The notes under the pieces are model-generated. The model searched no databases, had not been told where the DNA came from, and saw only the letters and a program-made list of their open reading frames with translations. From NCBI RefSeq assembly GCF_002154335.2, contig NZ_MTPX02000014.1:1-64000 (forward strand): DNA of 64,000 bases, read 5' to 3'. Source of the stretch: Actinomyces ruminis. Lineage in GTDB: Bacteria; Actinomycetota; Actinomycetes; Actinomycetales; Actinomycetaceae. Shown piece by piece: positions 62,594 through 64,000 of this stretch; within the stretch, counting starts at the first letter, position 1, and each line of letters begins with the position of its first letter. The position numbers were made by a program, and so were the translations under genes.

Positions 62594-64000
62594 GTGGGCA
62601 GTTCCGCAACACCCGGCGCCGCGAGCGCACCTGCGCCCGCGGACGACGTCGTCGGCTCTCCCCCCGACGACGCCGTCGCCCCCTCCTGGCTCGATGAAAT
62701 CAATGGGGACCGCGCCCGCGCCTGGGTCACCGCCCGCAACGAGCGAACCACCCGGGAATACGCCTCCCGCCCCGACTTCAGGCGCCTGACGGCCGATATC
62801 GCGGACGTACTCGACTGCCCATGCCGCATCCCCGCCGTCGCCGACCGCGGCGGCATGCTCTACAACTTCTGGACCGACGCCGAGCATCCGCGCGGCGTCT
62901 GGCGCCGCACCACCTGGGAGTCCTACGCCGCCGGCGCCCCATCCCGCGCGGACCGCATCCCCGAGCCGACGCAGTGGGAGACCCTGCTCGACCTCGATGC
63001 CCTGAATGAGGCCAGCACACTGCCTCCGGAGATCGAATGCACCGGCGACACCGAACTGGTGTGGGGCGGGGCGCAGGTGCTCACCACCGGCCCGCGCGCC
63101 GGCCGCCGCGCCCTGGTCACGCTGTCCCCGGGCGGCGGTGACGCAAGCCTCACCGTGGAGTACGACCTGCATTCGCGCAGCTTCATCTCCCCGGACGACG
63201 GCGGCCTGTTCCGCCCGCTGTCCAAGGGATCGATGACCTGGGGCGACGACGCGGGCGAGGCCGCCATAGTCTCCGCCGACTTCGGCCCCGACACCCTGTC
63301 GGGGGCGGGCTACCCGCGTCAGGTGCGGCGTCTACGGCGCGGGCAGTCCTTGGATGAGGCGGAGGTGCTGGTGACCGCGGGGAGCGGCGCCGTCGCCGCC
63401 TTCACCTCTCGCGACCCCTGGGGCCGGACCTGGCTGACCACCATGCCGAGCTTCCAGCACACGCATATCTGGCTCCTGCCCGACGACGCCGGCTGCCGTC
63501 CGGAGCCGCGGCCGCCCGCGCCGCGCTGGAGGGCCGGGCGCGCCCCGGCACGGTTGCCACCCCCACCGGTGACGTCGTCCCGGCGGGAGCGATCCGGCTG
63601 GAGGTTCCGGAGAACTGCCTGGCCGGCGTCGGGCGGGAGTGGCTGACCATTCAGCTGCGCAGCCCCTGGGAGGTCGGCGGCAGCACCCACCCGGCCGGCG
63701 CCATGCTCGGCGCGAAACTGGCCGACTACCTGGCCGGGGAGCGGAGGCTGGAGGTCCTGTTCACGCCCACCGCCTCATCGACGCTCCTGTCGGCCGCCTG
63801 GACTGCAAACCATCTCGTGCTCACCGTGCTCGACGACGTCGCCGACCGCCTGGAGGTGTGCACGCCGCCCACGCACGGGCGGGACGGGGCCTCCGAAGAG
63901 ACGGGGACCGCCCCGGACGAGTGGTCGCATCACTGGATCGACTTGACCGGAGCCTCCGACCTGCCCGGCTGCCCGAACGGCGATGAGACCGCGCTGCGTC
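62594..64000 (+). CDS. S9A prolyl-oligopeptidase-family protein B (3' end outside; one frame break)
   Basis: The first 470 or so codons of a paralogue of the S9 protein at 56861. Both have YNFWTDAEHPRG, RRTTWESYAAGAPSR, LLDLDA, FRPLSKGSMTWGDDAGE, WLTIQLRSPWEVGG and LLSAAWTANHLVLTVLDDV. One lost base near 63491 breaks the frame (as given it reads GCRPEPRPPAP; the continuing frame gives AAVRSGAAAA). The catalytic domain lies beyond the window. GTG 62594 is the likely start, since the two proteins align from there. No ribosome binding site is seen. Peptide hydrolysis is inferred from the family. Confidence 0.78.

Overview
The window is about 64 kb of high-GC DNA with frequent GTG starts and an LAXTG-type sortase signal. 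The proteins look actinobacterial, most like Actinomyces or a relative living with plant material (inference from protein character; no marker gene is present). It is almost wholly a plant-glycoside and plant-polysaccharide utilisation region: four GH78 alpha-L-rhamnosidase-like enzymes, two GH3, two GH2, two complete GH43 plus the tail of a third, one GH1, one GH20, a DUF5060/DUF4038 (apiosidase-like) glycosidase, two paralogous serine alpha/beta-hydrolases, a type-B carboxylesterase, a CocE-like esterase, a DUF1593 nucleoside-hydrolase-like protein, two S9 peptidases, three MFS sugar permeases and one peptide-type ABC importer. No rRNA, tRNA or CRISPR array was seen.

Layout. 1-359: tail of a GH43 gene. 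437-985: BrnT/BrnA-like toxin-antitoxin pair. 1046-14818 (minus): one long operon, substrate-binding lipoprotein - permease - fused permease/ATPase - ATPase - GH78 - GH43 - GH3 - DUF5060/DUF4038, facing a divergent lacI at 15085. 16253-23061 (minus): cell-wall-anchored hydrolase, GH43, GH2. 23176-25858 (plus): TetR and GH20. 26053-29690 (minus): MFS permease and a cytoplasmic paralogue of the anchored hydrolase, divergent from a TetR gene. 30606-32654: decay zone with a small peptide ORF, a remnant of the DUF5060 gene and a DUF559 pseudogene. 32655-40740 (plus): GH78 - MFS - carboxylesterase - CocE esterase. 40961-50347 (minus): MFS - GH3 - GH78 - GH3 remnant - GH78, divergent from a second TetR, which is followed by GH1 and GH2 (50492-55067). 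55086-64000: DUF1593 protein, two S9 peptidases, a DUF1269 membrane protein, a PucR-type regulator and a Gfo/Idh/MocA oxidoreductase.

How the genes may work together. A 14-bp near-palindrome (consensus GTRWAMCGTTCTAC) lies just downstream of the -10 box of the ABC operon, the anchored-hydrolase gene and the MFS/cytoplasmic-hydrolase operon, and also in front of lacI. This points to one LacI regulon that joins surface de-esterification, import by ABC and MFS systems, and cytoplasmic removal of rhamnosyl, arabinosyl/galactosyl, glucosyl and possibly apiosyl residues (inference).

Sequence-quality warning. Eighteen genes carry frame breaks, 28 in all. In each gene the length modulo 3 fits single-base losses only, and nearly every break can be placed in a C, G or T run of three or more. 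I treat these as probable homopolymer-contraction sequencing errors and annotate the full genes. The nonsense-mutated pseudogenes are separate and look genuine.
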